64,000 nucleotides of DNA from UBA5336 sp964415675 (GTDB lineage Bacteria; Pseudomonadota; Alphaproteobacteria; Caulobacterales; Hyphomonadaceae), in the NCBI GenBank assembly GCA_964415675.1, contig CAYQBG010000002.1:1-64000 (forward strand), in the 5' to 3' direction. Below, piece after piece: positions 8,021 through 16,166 of this stretch. A program made the translations under genes and the position numbers. Under the pieces are notes generated by a model. It saw nothing but the letters and a program-made list of their open reading frames with translations. It was not told where the DNA came from and did no database searches. The stretch's first letter is position 1, and the number at the start of each line of letters is the position of its first letter.

Positions 8021-9927
8021 CCCAGGACGTCCTGGATCCTCTCGCGAAGGTCCACCTTGCGATAGGGCTTGCTGATCAGCGTCGCCTCCCGGGTGAGCCG
8101 ACCCTGCCGGATCGTCATCTCCTTTGCGTACCCGGTTGTGAAGAGCACCTTCAGGCCTGGCTTGATCTCCAATGCAGCCCTTGCAAGTTCCTCCCCGTTC
8201 ATCCCGCCGGGCAGGACAACATCCGTGAACAGCAGCTCGATGCCGGTCGTGGTCGATAAAAGGTCGAGCGCGTCAGCGGCGGTCGAGGCATAATGGACAC
8301 AATGACCCATCTCGCTGAGCAGCCGAATAGCATGCTCAAGGACAAACTCATTGTCTTCAACGACAAGGATTTGAACGCTTTCAACATGAGTGGCGGGTGC
8401 GGTTTCGGCCATGCCGGCTGCGGTCGAAGCGACCTCACTCGGAAAGAACATTCGCACGCAGGTGCCTGCTCCGGGAACTGTATCAAGCCTCATATGGCCG
8501 CCCGATTGCTTGACGAAGCCGTGCACCATCGACAGGCCAAGCCCGGACCCTGCGCCGACCGGCTTGGTTGTGAAGAAGGGCTCAAACGCCTTTGCCGCCG
8601 TTTCAGCGTCCATGCCCGTGCCGGTATCGCAGACCGACACCTCGATGAAGCGGCCCGGCCGGACGTCGAACCCAGGCACGACACTTTCCTGATCGAAGGT
8701 CGTTTCGCGGATTGAAATCGTAATCGTTCCACCATCAGGCATCGCGTCGTGCGCGTTCAGGCAGAGATTGATGATCGCATTGTCGAACTGCGTCACGTCG
8801 ATGGCTGCGGTGCTTGGCGCCCGCTCGAGGTCGAACCGGATCGATGTCGACTCCGGCACGGTTCGCTGCAGGAATGTCTGCGAGGATTGCAGACGTTCGG
8901 AAAGGTCCACAATCGTTGCATTGAGGGGCTGGCGCCGCGCAAAGGCGAGGAGCCCGCGAACCAGTTCAGCCCCGCTGTCGGCAGCCCGAAGTGACAGGTC
9001 AGCCATTTGTCTCATAGGCCCGTCGGGCAGGCGTTCTTTCAGACTCTCGCTGTTGCCGAGGATCACGGTGAGAAGGTTGTTGAAGTCATGCGCGATGCTG
9101 CCGGTGAGCTGGCCAAGGGAATCGAGCTTCTCAGACTGCCGCAGCCGTTCATTCAGGATCATGCTTTCCGTCTGGTCTGAAAGGCTGCCGACCACTCGAA
9201 GCGCCTCGCCCTCCTCGTTTCGCAGCGCCAGCCCTCTGTGGAGCACGTGGCATTCCGCCCCGCTGGCAGACTGGAACCGATAGGTTTCTTTCCAGTGGAC
9301 GTCACGGCTGTCCACGAAGTTCTGCAGGCTTTTCTCTATCCGGTCGCGATCTTCGGGCGCTATATGGTCAATCCAGGAATTCCTGCCCATGGGCTCGCCC
9401 GTGAGCGGGTGGCCGAAGACAAGATGGTAGTTCTGGTTCCACCAGATCTCGCCACTTGAGATGTCATAGTCCCAGATGACCTCATTTGTTGCTTTCAGGA
9501 CGAGATCGAACCGGGTCTGCATCTCCTCACGCTGCAGTTCGGCCTGCTTGCGCCGCGACACGTCCCGCTGAACCGCGATGAAATGACTGACCCGCCCTGC
9601 CTCGTCCGCGACGGGCGAGATATCGATTTCCAGCCAGAACGGATTGCCGGACTTGTCGTAGTTCAGGATTTCGCTGCGCACCGGCTCGCAGTTATCGAGC
9701 GCCCGGCGAATACGGTCGAGTTCTGTCCGGCTCGTTGCCTGCCCCTGAAACATTCTTGGGGTCTGCCCGATGATCTCTTCTCTTGAATATCCGGTCTTAG
9801 TGACGACGGCTTCATTGACGAATACGATGCGGGGGCCGTGCGGCGCATCCAATCGGTCTGCCTCTGTTATGACGACCATGTCGTTCACGCGGGCGAGACA
9901 TTCGCCAAGCAAGATCGAATTGTCCAT
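7981..9927 (-). CDS. Hybrid sensor histidine kinase (PAS-PAS-HisKA-HATPase-receiver)
   Basis: The protein has 648 residues. Two PAS/PAC units come first; the first has LOV-like spacing, but the photoactive Cys position is Pro (GQTPRMFQ), so it is not a LOV photoreceptor. HisKA follows with the phospho-His in SIAHDFNNLL, then the HATPase with N-box NLCLNAHDAMPDGG, CDTGTGMD and GSGLGLSMV. A C-terminal receiver has LVVEDNE, a phospho-Asp in LFTDVVLPGG and ISKPYR. The ATG at 9927 was chosen because AGGAGG lies 7 bases upstream; an upstream in-frame start at 9978 lacks a site. No TM segment is seen, so it is cytosolic. It is convergent with the response regulator. It belongs to the PAS hybrid kinases, often acting through a separate Hpt. 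Confidence 0.93.
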   Translation of the reverse strand: MDNSILLGECLARVNDMVVITEADRLDAPHGPRIVFVNEAVVTKTGYSREEIIGQTPRMFQGQATSRTELDRIRRALDNCEPVRSEILNYDKSGNPFWLEIDISPVADEAGRVSHFIAVQRDVSRRKQAELQREEMQTRFDLVLKATNEVIWDYDISSGEIWWNQNYHLVFGHPLTGEPMGRNSWIDHIAPEDRDRIEKSLQNFVDSRDVHWKETYRFQSASGAECHVLHRGLALRNEEGEALRVVGSLSDQTESMILNERLRQSEKLDSLGQLTGSIAHDFNNLLTVILGNSESLKERLPDGPMRQMADLSLRAADSGAELVRGLLAFARRQPLNATIVDLSERLQSSQTFLQRTVPESTSIRFDLERAPSTAAIDVTQFDNAIINLCLNAHDAMPDGGTITISIRETTFDQESVVPGFDVRPGRFIEVSVCDTGTGMDAETAAKAFEPFFTTKPVGAGSGLGLSMVHGFVKQSGGHMRLDTVPGAGTCVRMFFPSEVASTAAGMAETAPATHVESVQILVVEDNEFVLEHAIRLLSEMGHCVHYASTAADALDLLSTTTGIELLFTDVVLPGGMNGEELARAALEIKPGLKVLFTTGYAKEMTIRQGRLTREATLISKPYRKVDLRERIQDVLGQPSSSAAEPTSL

Positions 9928-10369
9928 TCGCAGGCCTCCTGTGCTGGGGCTGGTCGATGTCCGGACCGTGCACGGCATCGCCCCAGCCCCCTGATCCGGG
10001 CCGTTTATTCATAGGGTCTGTTCGCCTTTCTTTCTGTTGCTGATGGGTTGGTCAAGGCCCGGCGAGCGTAGCCATCACGCCGTTCAGGCGAGCGGAGCCG
10101 GTGTCTGCGGTGGTCAGCGGCGCAGGTCAGCATGTCCGGGGCTTCACCGCGACAGGCTAAACTTCGCCCCTACGATACGCGCAGGAAGCTCAGGAGTTCC
10201 GAAAGTCCGACCTGACCTGGCCAACTGACCGGTGCAGAAAAGAGCGGGGCAGGGCGTTCTGCCCGGCCCCGCAGTCTGGTAGATTGGGAGATGCGCGGGA
10301 TCTGTTCCGCGCCAGCTCACCCTCTCAGGAGGGGATGGCGGAAACGCAAACCGACAGTCTTCAAGGGTC

Positions 10370-10522
10370 GATGGAGGCGATATCGGCCATCGACACGGCC
10401 GCCCGGTGCATCGGGATCATCATCGCTGCCATACTTGCGGTGGAAGGATCTCATCGACGCGCAGGGGTCGATCATCGTGCCATCAACGGAGAAATGGTCC
10501 TTGCCCAGGAGCCGTTCCTTAA
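10370..10522 (-). mobile_element. IS5-family transposase remnant
   Basis: Read on the minus strand, one frame gives LLGKDHFSVDGTMIDPCASM followed by RSFHRKYGSDDDPDAPGG. This closely follows the DDE-transposase region of IS5-like elements, which normally reads HFSVDGTLIEAWAS then KSFRPKDG. The open frame is short and cannot be extended to an intact gene on either side, so this is a decayed fragment. It lies in the 9928-11004 spacer, which otherwise holds only the tRNA-like scar and no convincing gene. Confidence 0.6.
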
Positions 10523-10656
10523 CAGGCGAGTTCTGGCAACGGTGGGCGGCTTTCGCGGCCGATTTCAGGCTACGTTATCCGACGATTGGCAGCGTCACGC
10601 TTCGTTCGAATTCAATCCTTTCAATGGCTTAGCCTTCTTCCGATGGCTTGACATCA

Positions 10657-10691
10657 TAGGGGTCACTGGTTCGATCCCAGTGCCGCCCACC
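10657..10691 (+). other. tRNA 3'-end fragment, possible attachment-site scar
   Basis: The stretch contains a perfect T-arm: stem ACTGG (10665-10669), loop TTCGATC, stem CCAGT (10677-10681). It is followed by GCCGCCC-A-CC, which looks like the acceptor 3' strand, discriminator base and most of CCA. No matching 5' half (GGGCGGC) or D-arm is present upstream, so it is not a whole tRNA. Tyrosine-recombinase elements often leave such 3' ends at att sites. The adjoining IS5 remnant supports a decayed insertion region. Confidence 0.45.
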
Positions 10692-11004
10692 CTTCAGAGA
10701 TCCATTCAAAATACGTATTCTGCTTCCATTCGATTTGACGTGGCATGTGTGCGGGACGCACTCTTCACGCGAACAGGCTCATGGCTTCGAGTGTGCGTCC
10801 GCTCGATCAATCGGGTTTGGACAGTGTGGACAGACTCCATGGCACGCTGCCTTCCTGTCTCCTCCGCGCCCCGGCAATCGGGTCTGACGCGCTTTTCGCC
10901 ATGGGAGCACCGACAGGTTTGAGGCTGGTTTCTGTCTGGACGCCTGTGCCGGCATGCGTAAGATGAAAACAAAAAGGGCCTGGCAATCAAGCAGGGTGGT
11001 AATC

Positions 11005-13365
11005 ATGGTTGACTGGGCAAGGCTGACAGCAGATGTGGAGCGCGCCCTGAACCTCGACGCGGAGGCGCAGGCCGATTTTCTAGAGACGCTGGCGGAAGCC
11101 GATAATGATACGGTTGCCGTGGGGCTCTTTCAGCGCGCTCAACCTGTCCGGGGCTTCCTGGCCACGTCTGCACCCGGTGACCTCCCGCCGGAAAACGTGC
11201 TGGCGAGCGGCACCCGGGTCGGGCCATGGCAAGTCGAGGCCCATATCGGGCGAGGTGGCATGGGCGACGTCTATCGCGCGGGCCGGGCCGATGGGCTTTA
11301 CGACCAGACCGTGGCCCTGAAACTGATCCAGGGCCTGTCTGCGGCCCGCGCGGCCCTGTTCGATGCAGAACGACGGCGCCTTGCGCTGATGGACCATCCG
11401 GGTATTGCGCGCATCATCGATGGCGGTGCCAGCGAGGATGGTCGTCCCTACATGGCGATGGACTTTGTGGACGGCACACCGATCACAGAATACGCTACCG
11501 CCCGGGGCCTCAGTCGCAGCGCGCGGCTGGGCCTGTTCCGCCTGGTCTGCGAGGCGGTGAGCCACGCGCATAGTAAGCTGATCCTGCATCGGGACATCAA
11601 ATCTGAAAATGTGCTGGTGGACCGGGCAGGAAATCCGCGGCTGATCGACTTCGGAATTGCCTCGGACCTTGAGGATGAGACCCGCGCAGGTGGGCCACTG
11701 ACCCTTGCCACAGCCGCTCCGGAACAGATCAAGGGTCAGCCCGTCTCGGTACAGACTGATGTCTTCGCGCTGGGTGTTCTGCTGCACGAACTGCTCACAG
11801 GCGAGCGACCGAAACGAACCCGCGATGCGGGCATGGAGACCGACGCGGGCGCGCTTGCAAACGCCGATCTTGCCGCCATTGTAGAGTGCGCGCTCGCCAC
11901 CAACCCGGCAGGGCGCTACGGCTCAGCCGCCGAGCTGGGGGAGGATGTCTCCGCCTTTCTGGAAAAACGACCGGTCTCAGCCCGCCAGGGCGGCTGGCTG
12001 GATGCCGCCTCTAAATTCATCCAGCGCTATCCGCTAGCAAGCGGGCTTGTAGCCGCCGTCACGGTTTCGCTGGTTGCAGGACTGACCGCCAGCCTGAGCT
12101 TCGCCACCGAAGCACGAACCGAAGCTCAGCGGGCAACAGAGGCGCTGGAAGAGGCGGAGGAAAATCTCGAGCGCGCAAAATTCTTTCTGGAGCGGGCAGA
12201 TCTGTTCCACGCAACGCATTCAGCTTATGCAGATGCACTTCAGTCCATGTTTGGCAGCGGCGCGGATGTGGAGCGCCAGACGCGGGTGCTCAAGGAGCGT
12301 TGGCACCAAGCCTATGCGCTTCGCAGTGAAGACCCCGACAATGCCGCCTTTCTGAGCTATGCGATTGGGCGGCAATTCCTGTTTCGCAATGATTATCTGA
12401 CCGCCATTGATATCCTGAAGCCTTGGATCGAGGAGGGCTACGGCCCACCCGTCCTCCTTGGTTATGGGCGGCAAATGCTGGCCGTGGCCTACATGTCGGT
12501 TGGCAGAGAGCAGGAGGCGCTGCCGGTATTGCGGGAAACCGAAGCCTGGTTTGCCTCCAGTTTCGATGCGGCGGCGCCGGATCACATCGCTGCGTCCACT
12601 CAGATCGCAATGATCACAGAAGAGGAAGCCGATATCAGAGCAGCAGAACACCTGCTCGAGACCGGTCTGGAAGCCGATCATGGAAGCTCGATCAAGATGT
12701 ATTTCTGGAACCAGCTTTCGCGCATGCGGCAGATGCGAGGCGACTTTCCTGGCGCTTATGACGCCATCCTCGAAGTGGAGGCCATCATCGTCTCAACTCC
12801 CCTGATGGATGTGTCGGGTACCGATACGGGTTTGTTGAACGTGGCAGACTTCGAGCTGTGGCATACGGGAAACCTCGACCGGGCCGAAGCGCTTGCCATG
12901 TCGGCTCTGGATACGGCCAGGCTGACCAGGGGCGAGAGTCGCGAAATGGGACTTGCTCATGCAACGTTGGCCGAAGTCCTGGCGTTTCGGGGCGATTTTC
13001 AGTCTGCGCTTTCAGAGATTGATAAAGGGCTGGAAATTACGGTTCGCTATACGGGCGAGGAGGCTGAATCCGCGCTCACCATGAAACTCCGTCGCGCCAT
13101 GATACAGGCAGACCTTCGAGACCCGCGGGCGCCGCTTGGCCTTGATGAGGTGCAACCCATCCTGGATCGTGCCAAGCCAGCCCGGCGGATGGTCGAGAAC
13201 GCCAAGCTGGCGGAAGTCTATGTGGTGGCGCGACTGGCGGGTCTTGAAGCGGCCCGCAAGCGCTATGCCGAACTGGCTCCTGACCTGGATTTGATTTCGC
13301 GCAATCTCAGGCTCAGTCATCTTCACGGGCAATTGATCGCGAACGGTATTGTCGCACCTGAATAG
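11005..13365 (+). CDS. Transmembrane Ser/Thr protein kinase with TPR-like C-terminus
   Basis: The protein has 786 residues. A short N-terminal segment precedes a PknB-type kinase domain: G-loop IGRGGMGDVYRAG (about 81-93), catalytic Lys in VALKLI (106), HRD (195-197) with IKSEN, DFG (215-217) and APE. All catalytic residues are kept. One TM helix lies at about 342-366 (ASGLVAAVTVSLVAGLTASL), then a coiled coil and an extracytoplasmic region of TPR-like helical repeats that could be the sensor. The ATG at 11005 has AGGGTGG upstream; an earlier in-frame ATG at 10954 lacks one. It ends 1 base from the convergent ECF sigma gene. Such kinases activate ECF43-type sigma factors by phosphorylation (Vibrio PknT-EcfP, Xanthomonas PknS-EcfK), the most likely role here. 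Confidence 0.93.
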   Translation: MVDWARLTADVERALNLDAEAQADFLETLAEADNDTVAVGLFQRAQPVRGFLATSAPGDLPPENVLASGTRVGPWQVEAHIGRGGMGDVYRAGRADGLYDQTVALKLIQGLSAARAALFDAERRRLALMDHPGIARIIDGGASEDGRPYMAMDFVDGTPITEYATARGLSRSARLGLFRLVCEAVSHAHSKLILHRDIKSENVLVDRAGNPRLIDFGIASDLEDETRAGGPLTLATAAPEQIKGQPVSVQTDVFALGVLLHELLTGERPKRTRDAGMETDAGALANADLAAIVECALATNPAGRYGSAAELGEDVSAFLEKRPVSARQGGWLDAASKFIQRYPLASGLVAAVTVSLVAGLTASLSFATEARTEAQRATEALEEAEENLERAKFFLERADLFHATHSAYADALQSMFGSGADVERQTRVLKERWHQAYALRSEDPDNAAFLSYAIGRQFLFRNDYLTAIDILKPWIEEGYGPPVLLGYGRQMLAVAYMSVGREQEALPVLRETEAWFASSFDAAAPDHIAASTQIAMITEEEADIRAAEHLLETGLEADHGSSIKMYFWNQLSRMRQMRGDFPGAYDAILEVEAIIVSTPLMDVSGTDTGLLNVADFELWHTGNLDRAEALAMSALDTARLTRGESREMGLAHATLAEVLAFRGDFQSALSEIDKGLEITVRYTGEEAESALTMKLRRAMIQADLRDPRAPLGLDEVQPILDRAKPARRMVENAKLAEVYVVARLAGLEAARKRYAELAPDLDLISRNLRLSHLHGQLIANGIVAPE

Positions 13366-13366
13366 C

Positions 13367-13921
13367 CTACACCATCCGTTCCGCGAGCCAGGCCTTCGCC
13401 GCTTTCCATTCACGGCGAACCGTGCGCTCTGACAGGCCCAGCAAATGCGCGGTTTCAACTTCGGTCATCCCCGCGAAATAGCGTGCGTCCACAATGCGTA
13501 GCCATCGGGAGTTTTCCTGCCCCAACTGGGCAAGCAGGTCGTTCAGCATGACGATCTGCTCTGGCGTCTCATTAAATTCAGGCAGCACGGCTGCGCACTC
13601 ATCGAAAGTGAAATTGCGTTCGCCCCCGCCGCGTTTCGCCGTCAGCCTTGCGCGCGCGTGATCGACAATCACTTGACGGATGGCAAGGCTGGCGCTGCGC
13701 ATGAAGTGTTCCGGGGACTCCCAAACTGACTTTCCGCTGAGCTTGAGAAAGCTCTCATGTAGTATGTCTTCGGTCATCATCGTGTCGCGAAAACCAGCGC
13801 GCCGGCGTCGGTTTCGCGCAAGTATCAGCAGGGCCTCATAAGCGGATGAAACGAGCCCCTCGGCAATTTCTTTTTCCGCGGCCGTGTAGCCTGTCATCTT
13901 CGCTTCCGAACCATCATGCAT
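13367..13921 (-). CDS. ECF sigma factor (TIGR02999/ECF43-like)
   Basis: About 184 residues with the start chosen. Region 2 includes ILARNRRRRAGFRDTMMTED-ILHESFLKL, and region 4 includes YFAGMTEVETAHLLGLSERTVRREWKAAKAWL. The spacing and the sequence SLAIRQVIVDHARARLTAKRGGG are typical of the group annotated as ECF-type sigma factor TIGR02999. The ATG at 13921 is preferred because GAGGA (13929-13933) lies 7 bases upstream; in-frame ATGs at 13939 and 13897 are alternatives. GAGGA is in one arm of a 6-bp hairpin (13929-13934 with 13941-13946), which might limit translation. No anti-sigma gene is adjacent. The convergent kinase is the likely activator. The MMPL operon upstream on the same strand is a candidate target. 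Confidence 0.88.
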   Translation of the reverse strand: MHDGSEAKMTGYTAAEKEIAEGLVSSAYEALLILARNRRRRAGFRDTMMTEDILHESFLKLSGKSVWESPEHFMRSASLAIRQVIVDHARARLTAKRGGGERNFTFDECAAVLPEFNETPEQIVMLNDLLAQLGQENSRWLRIVDARYFAGMTEVETAHLLGLSERTVRREWKAAKAWLAERMV

Positions 13922-14068
13922 TTTCAAATCCTCATGCATTTGAGGATATTGGGTCTGGCGCGCCATGCAAATTTCGCTCCGCGCGCGGCGGCCGAAAGTT
14001 TCAGGAATGGTGGAGTGGCCCGGTCGCGAGCAAGCAAAGGGTTCGAGAACCAGCAAGGCAGAAAAAGT

Positions 14069-15358
14069 CTATATCGCCCAACTGGCCCTCAGCCAGGCGC
14101 GGTCGGCTCCGGCAAACTGGCCGAAAAGGCCCTTCTCATCACCCCAGATGATGTCAATGCCGCCAGTGAGGCGGAACTGGTCGCCCATCTGCCAGGAGAC
14201 CGCGGGCCGAAACGTGCCGTCGCCATCGCTGAGCGACCCCAGCATTTCAGCACTCATCTTCCAGGTGTCATTGGCCAGAGATTTCTGGACCCTGAGTGTT
14301 GCGATCACGTCAGTGGCCGGGCGTACAAGGCCCTCGCCTTCGATATGATCGACCCCGATCTGCACATTCAGGAAGGTGCCTGCGGGCATATCCCAGTCCA
14401 GTCCAAGGCCCGCCAGCCAGCGCTCACGTGTCTCCACCACAGGAACGGGTGCTTCCACATTCACGGGCTGGTCCGGGACCCAGGCGGCCTCCACACGCCA
14501 GACTTTCGATCCGGCACCGCGTTGCCAGGTGGCACCGAGGAGCGTTCGGGTTTCATAAGTCAGGCCAACTCCGCCAGGCCTGGCCTCGACGGCGGGTTCG
14601 GTATCCGGCCCGTCAATGACCAGAAAGCTGGCATCTGATGCCCCAAACCGGCGCGCCGCCTTCAGCCCGATTGTCAGCTGGTCCGGGACATCCACGCTGA
14701 CATCCGGAGTGGGCGCACCACTCTGCAGTCCGCCGCGATACCGGGGTGCTGCAGGCGCGAACGTCTCGCCAGGCCGGGCCAACTGGTCAACCGTTCCATC
14801 AAGCGCCATCGCCGCGTCCCAGCGCAGGCCGGCCCAGTCAAATTCCGCCCGCCCACCCCAGCGCGAGAGCCGGTCTGGCCGGTATTCGATGAATACGGCT
14901 TCGCGCCGGCGCGTCGCATCGAATCGATCCGTGACCTGCAACCCATCCAGCACGCCCCAGGGCACAGATTGCTTGCCAAGGGTCAGCCGGGTGGCACGCG
15001 AACGCCAGCTCAGCGTTGCCGTGTCGATTTCCACCCTGGCGTCTGGCCCCAGGATCAGGGGGCGGGAAATGTCAGCATATGTGGTCGCCGTGCCGAGCCC
15101 CAGATTGCCGATGGCGCCCTCAAGGCGGAAATCAAGATCAGCGCGCCATGACCGCCCCATTCGCGCATTCAGCTTTGGCTTGATGCCAAGGCGAAAGAGG
15201 TCCGCATCAACGTCTCCAAAACCAAGCGCAATCTCCTGGGTCACTTCGACGGAATGATTGAGCTTCAACTCGTCGGCCCCGGCGGTTGGCGCCAATGCCA
15301 GGCTGAATAAGGCGGAACGGACGAGAAGTGCTTTGAGGAAGCGGCTTCTAACCCACAT
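14069..15358 (-). CDS. Outer-membrane beta-barrel protein of an MMPL transporter operon
   Basis: About 429 residues with the ATG at 15358. It has a signal peptide (LLVRSALFSLALAPTAGADE) and then a long run of alternating hydrophobic strands ending in RAWLRASWAI, with an aromatic near the C-terminus as expected for an outer-membrane barrel. It resembles the DUF1302-like or porin-like proteins found with MMPL exporters and LolA-like proteins. The start overlaps the end of the LolA-like gene by 11 bases, so translation is coupled; an in-frame ATG at 15370 is possible. It is the third gene of the operon and probably forms the outer-membrane part of an export or lipid-transfer route. Substrate unknown. 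Confidence 0.75.
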   Translation of the reverse strand: MWVRSRFLKALLVRSALFSLALAPTAGADELKLNHSVEVTQEIALGFGDVDADLFRLGIKPKLNARMGRSWRADLDFRLEGAIGNLGLGTATTYADISRPLILGPDARVEIDTATLSWRSRATRLTLGKQSVPWGVLDGLQVTDRFDATRRREAVFIEYRPDRLSRWGGRAEFDWAGLRWDAAMALDGTVDQLARPGETFAPAAPRYRGGLQSGAPTPDVSVDVPDQLTIGLKAARRFGASDASFLVIDGPDTEPAVEARPGGVGLTYETRTLLGATWQRGAGSKVWRVEAAWVPDQPVNVEAPVPVVETRERWLAGLGLDWDMPAGTFLNVQIGVDHIEGEGLVRPATDVIATLRVQKSLANDTWKMSAEMLGSLSDGDGTFRPAVSWQMGDQFRLTGGIDIIWGDEKGLFGQFAGADRAWLRASWAI

Positions 15359-16166
15359 TTGGAACGCCATACGACATGGCATCGGGATCGAATATGCTTT
15401 CGTCCAGATCGGGCAGATGACGCATATTGGAGAAACGCACTTCAGTGTGATGACCTGTCTGCAGGTTTTCAGCTGTAAAGTGCATCGCCGTCTGGGCACC
15501 GCCCACCAACCCGGTCTCAAGCACCTGCACCCGCTTGAGGGGCACTCCGTCCGTGTCGGTGTAGTCTACGGCGACGGGGAAGCCGGATTTGACGTCGATC
15601 AGGGCCCGGAAACTGGAATAACCAATTTCCATGGCGATTTCCGGCGTTTTCGCACGTCCAGTTAGCACCGGCAGGGTCTCGCCATTGACGGTGTCGGTGC
15701 CATCTATGCCGAAGGTCCAGTCTTCTGGCGCAAATTTGAAATTGTCCTTGATATCACCGTAGGTCAGGTCGGTGCCAAGGAAATAGTCGCCCCGGTCGGA
15801 CGAGGGCAGACGGCGCACCCGTTCCGTGGCCGGAAGGAAGAGCCAGTTCTCATCATCACGCGCTTTATGATCGAAACTGAGAAATGCCGTTTCTTCGATC
15901 ATGGCCGGGGACGTGAAAAAGATGGCAACACGCTCTGTCTCGCCCATGTCGGAATGGATCATAAGCGCCTCACGCTCGCGCACCCGGTCAGAGCTGCTGG
16001 TGAGCTTGAAGTGCATCGTTCCGGCGCGCCCTTCATTGGCCGGCCGCTCAGCGACCAGCATGGCCAGGGCTACCGGGTCACCGAAATCAACCGAACCGGG
16101 CTCCGCGATCGCGGCAGGGCTCAGGGCCATCAGGGCGAGGGGAATGAGATATCTAGGCATTGGCAT
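15348..16166 (-). CDS. LolA-like outer-membrane lipoprotein-sorting protein (periplasmic)
   Basis: The protein has 272 residues with a signal peptide (LIPLALMALSPAAIAEP). The body is a LolA/LolB-like beta fold of the PF17131 type, recognisable by ENWLFLPATERVRRLPSSD, FLGTDLTYGDIKD and a C-terminal LPDLDESIFDPDAM. Proteins of this family accompany MMPL/RND transporters and probably shuttle a hydrophobic cargo across the periplasm. The gene overlaps the transporter gene by 14 bases and the barrel gene by 11, so the three form a tight operon. True lipoprotein sorting by LolA is unlikely in this context; lipid or hopanoid-like cargo is inferred only. Confidence 0.82.
   Translation of the reverse strand: MPMPRYLIPLALMALSPAAIAEPGSVDFGDPVALAMLVAERPANEGRAGTMHFKLTSSSDRVREREALMIHSDMGETERVAIFFTSPAMIEETAFLSFDHKARDDENWLFLPATERVRRLPSSDRGDYFLGTDLTYGDIKDNFKFAPEDWTFGIDGTDTVNGETLPVLTGRAKTPEIAMEIGYSSFRALIDVKSGFPVAVDYTDTDGVPLKRVQVLETGLVGGAQTAMHFTAENLQTGHHTEVRFSNMRHLPDLDESIFDPDAMSYGVPNVG

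Noticed and set aside
9760..9900. LOV blue-light sensor in the hybrid kinase
   Set aside because: Spacing is LOV-like, but the photoactive Cys position is Pro (GQTPRMFQ), a common non-photoactive PAS variant.
10284..10922. 212-codon plus-strand frame
   Set aside because: It reads across the IS5 remnant and the tRNA-like scar on the opposite sense and has no recognisable protein pattern.
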